In this document: positions 5,080-6,501 of the stretch, in pieces
Position numbering within the stretch: the stretch's first letter is position 1
Layout: every line of letters starts with the position of its first letter
Source of the DNA: Phycisphaerae bacterium
GTDB taxonomy: Bacteria > Planctomycetota > Phycisphaerae > Sedimentisphaerales > SG8-4
Assembly (NCBI GenBank): GCA_030614945.1
Contig: JAUXAH010000109.1
Location: 1-6,501 of the forward strand
Reading direction: 5' to 3'
Length of the DNA: 6,501 bases
Notes under the pieces: generated by a model
The model's database searches: none
The model's input: the letters and a program-made list of their open reading frames with translations, nothing else
Told to the model about the DNA's origin: nothing
Translations under genes and position numbers: made by a program

Positions 5080-6501
5080 TTAGTTGCTTTCAAACCAATG
5101 CTCAGCCAGCGTGGCAAAATCAAGGAAATTGATGCTCCCATCAGGATTCGAGGTCGGCGCAATGTCGCATTTTGGGTTCCAATTGGCCGAGCGAGGTTCT
5201 TTTGTTGCAAGCCAGGATTTAGCAAAGATGTCCAGGTCTAAGAAATCAACCACGCCATCACCTCCTCTTGGAGTTATGTCTGCAACAATGTGATATGGTA
5301 TGGGCCCGAATTCGATGCGTGGGTCCTCCTGCAAGAACATTCCACCGCCGCGAAGGACAAAGTTAAGCTCAACGAAAAGGTTCATCCCGATTATGCCATC
5401 CAGCGTCCCACCCTCCGGAGAAAAAACGTCAAGGAAAATGACCGGCACGTCTGTGAACGAGAGCCATTCGCCAATGGCAGGTATTTCGAGCGCGTCGATG
5501 TAAAAGCCCGGGACCGTGATGCTATCGCCGGTAACTCCCTGTACCTCAACCTCGAAATCGGGATGATCCGGGTGAAGCTTCAGACGCGCTGCTATCCTTG
5601 AGCCGATGACGGTAACCTGCGCACCTGTGTCAAGCATAAAGCGGTCTTTGTCAATTGCACTTTTTCCGTTTTCGTAAAGGTCCACACTGTGCACAAAAAA
5701 GACGCTCTGCAGTGGCTGCAAGCCCGACCCCATTATTACGGAAGGGCTTACGGGGGACAACAACAAATCAAAAGGGTCGAAAACATACTGAACACCAAAA
5801 GCGCCGAACGACGGACGCAGTTCCAGAGGTATTCTGTTCGGATAGCTCGGGCAGCAGGGGTCTGACAGCTCGTAGAAGAATATGTCGGGACTGTTGAAAT
5901 CTTCACCGTTATGGGTGACTGTGATTTGCTGGTCGTTGCGGAAGTCAGCCGCAAAATAAACCGACAGGGGTGAACCAATGACCGTGGGCAAATTCGGTGA
6001 TTCTACTGCGTCGCCAACGTCAATAGCGGTATTCCACTCGCCGACCATCCCCGAAGTATCGTAGAGCAGGCCGTTAGGTTCTATCGCCCCGATTCCATCA
6101 ACAAAAATGCCTATCGGCTGGCTCACCCAGGCCCAGACCGAGCCGGTGACACCGATGATTTCAAGCATAGTTGAAGTTAGATAACTACCGGAAAGACCGG
6201 CCTGCGTAGCTGCATCGTGCGCCATTACGTGACCACTGGCACCAGTGTCAAAGATACCGACGGCATAGTCGGCCTCGGGATTGGCAGCCAGATAATTGCC
6301 ATCGACAGAGTTTGTGTCATTGGCATCGAATATCATATCTAACCAGTCATGACGCTTATCAGTAACAGCAACAGCGACCCAGGGCACAAACCCGTCAATC
6401 GGAGGTGAGTCGATAACGGTTGCAAAAATCTTGGTTGCGGATTCCTCAGCGAACGGCGCAAGTCGCAAAGCTGCCTCCGGCGGGATGGTTTTTTTGCGAT
6501 G
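5080..6501 (-). CDS. Two-DTG aspartic protease-like protein with dockerin-like C-terminus (N-terminus outside window)
   Basis: The frame is open to the window edge, so the true start lies beyond 6501; 473 residues are visible. The TTG at 6468 is only an internal Leu. Two lobes each carry an aspartic protease signature: FDTGAS (Asp85, codon 6247-6249) and LDTGAQVTVIG (Asp291). Each is followed by a hydrophobic-hydrophobic-Gly segment, PTVIGSP (172-178) and GIIGMNL (369-375), as in retropepsin/pepsin folds where the two Asp form one active site. The last 66 residues hold two dockerin-like calcium loops: GGDGVVDFLDLDIFAKSW (413-430) and SNPDGSINFLDFATLAEHW (451-469). This terminus is common on exported proteins of Phycisphaerae, so a secreted or surface location is inferred; the signal peptide is not visible. 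Cys-Cys at 216-217 may form a disulphide. Substrate unknown. It could also be a non-proteolytic relative, since the flap residues were not verified. Confidence 0.8.
   Translation of the reverse strand, partial: HRKKTIPPEAALRLAPFAEESATKIFATVIDSPPIDGFVPWVAVAVTDKRHDWLDMIFDANDTNSVDGNYLAANPEADYAVGIFDTGASGHVMAHDAATQAGLSGSYLTSTMLEIIGVTGSVWAWVSQPIGIFVDGIGAIEPNGLLYDTSGMVGEWNTAIDVGDAVESPNLPTVIGSPLSVYFAADFRNDQQITVTHNGEDFNSPDIFFYELSDPCCPSYPNRIPLELRPSFGAFGVQYVFDPFDLLLSPVSPSVIMGSGLQPLQSVFFVHSVDLYENGKSAIDKDRFMLDTGAQVTVIGSRIAARLKLHPDHPDFEVEVQGVTGDSITVPGFYIDALEIPAIGEWLSFTDVPVIFLDVFSPEGGTLDGIIGMNLFVELNFVLRGGGMFLQEDPRIEFGPIPYHIVADITPRGGDGVVDFLDLDIFAKSWLATKEPRSANWNPKCDIAPTSNPDGSINFLDFATLAEHWFESN

Noticed and set aside
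5017..5241. Short plus-strand frame across the waaA-protease gap
   Set aside because: It mostly overlaps the conserved dockerin-like coding region on the other strand and has no domain or ribosome site.
6466..6468. TTG at 6468 as the start of the protease gene
   Set aside because: The frame is open to the window edge and no signal peptide follows the TTG, although the dockerin-like tail implies export. The gene is treated as partial.

Overview
The window looks like chromosomal DNA from a Planctomycete, most likely of the class Phycisphaerae (Sedimentisphaerales-like). The main clue is the C-terminus of the last gene: two dockerin-like calcium loops of the form 'DGxxxFLDxxxxAxxW', typical of exported Phycisphaerae proteins. 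A Kdo transferase gene (waaA) shows a Gram-negative lipid A pathway, and a secreted GH127-type glycosidase with a zinc-cysteine active site fits a polysaccharide degrader. The taxonomic call is inference from sequence style; no marker gene is present.

Layout, left to right. 1-452 has no convincing protein gene but is rich in structure: a candidate sigma70-like promoter (153-181), a 15-bp dyad just after it (191-205), a long imperfect stem-loop (274-336), a perfect 15-bp hairpin (344-381), and copy 1 of a 78-bp repeat (364-441) ending 11 nt before the next gene. 453-2396 (+) is a complete GH127-type (DUF1680) beta-L-arabinofuranosidase-like enzyme with a signal peptide. 2397-2837 holds two small hairpins and an open frame that looks like the C-terminal remnant of another secreted carbohydrate-active protein, closed by a strong intrinsic terminator (2866-2913). 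2914-3101 is intergenic. Copy 2 of the repeat (3102-3179) lies 22 nt before a small, AT-rich, unrecognised membrane protein (3202-3582, +). On the minus strand follow waaA (3659-4957), with a near-consensus promoter of its own (4988-5016), and a two-DTG aspartic protease-like protein with dockerin-like repeats (5080 to beyond 6501), whose N-terminus is outside the window.

How the parts may work together: GH127 and the neighbouring remnant suggest a small plant-polysaccharide (arabinan/pectin side chain) locus. The two repeat copies bracket this 2.7-kb module and place the same 78-bp leader next to two unrelated genes. That repeat and the structured leader before copy 1 are the best candidates for something undescribed. 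The waaA and protease genes point the other way and appear to be separate transcription units.

No RNA gene of known family, CRISPR array, transposase or integrase was seen. Statements about families rest on recalled motifs; no database search or folding program was run.
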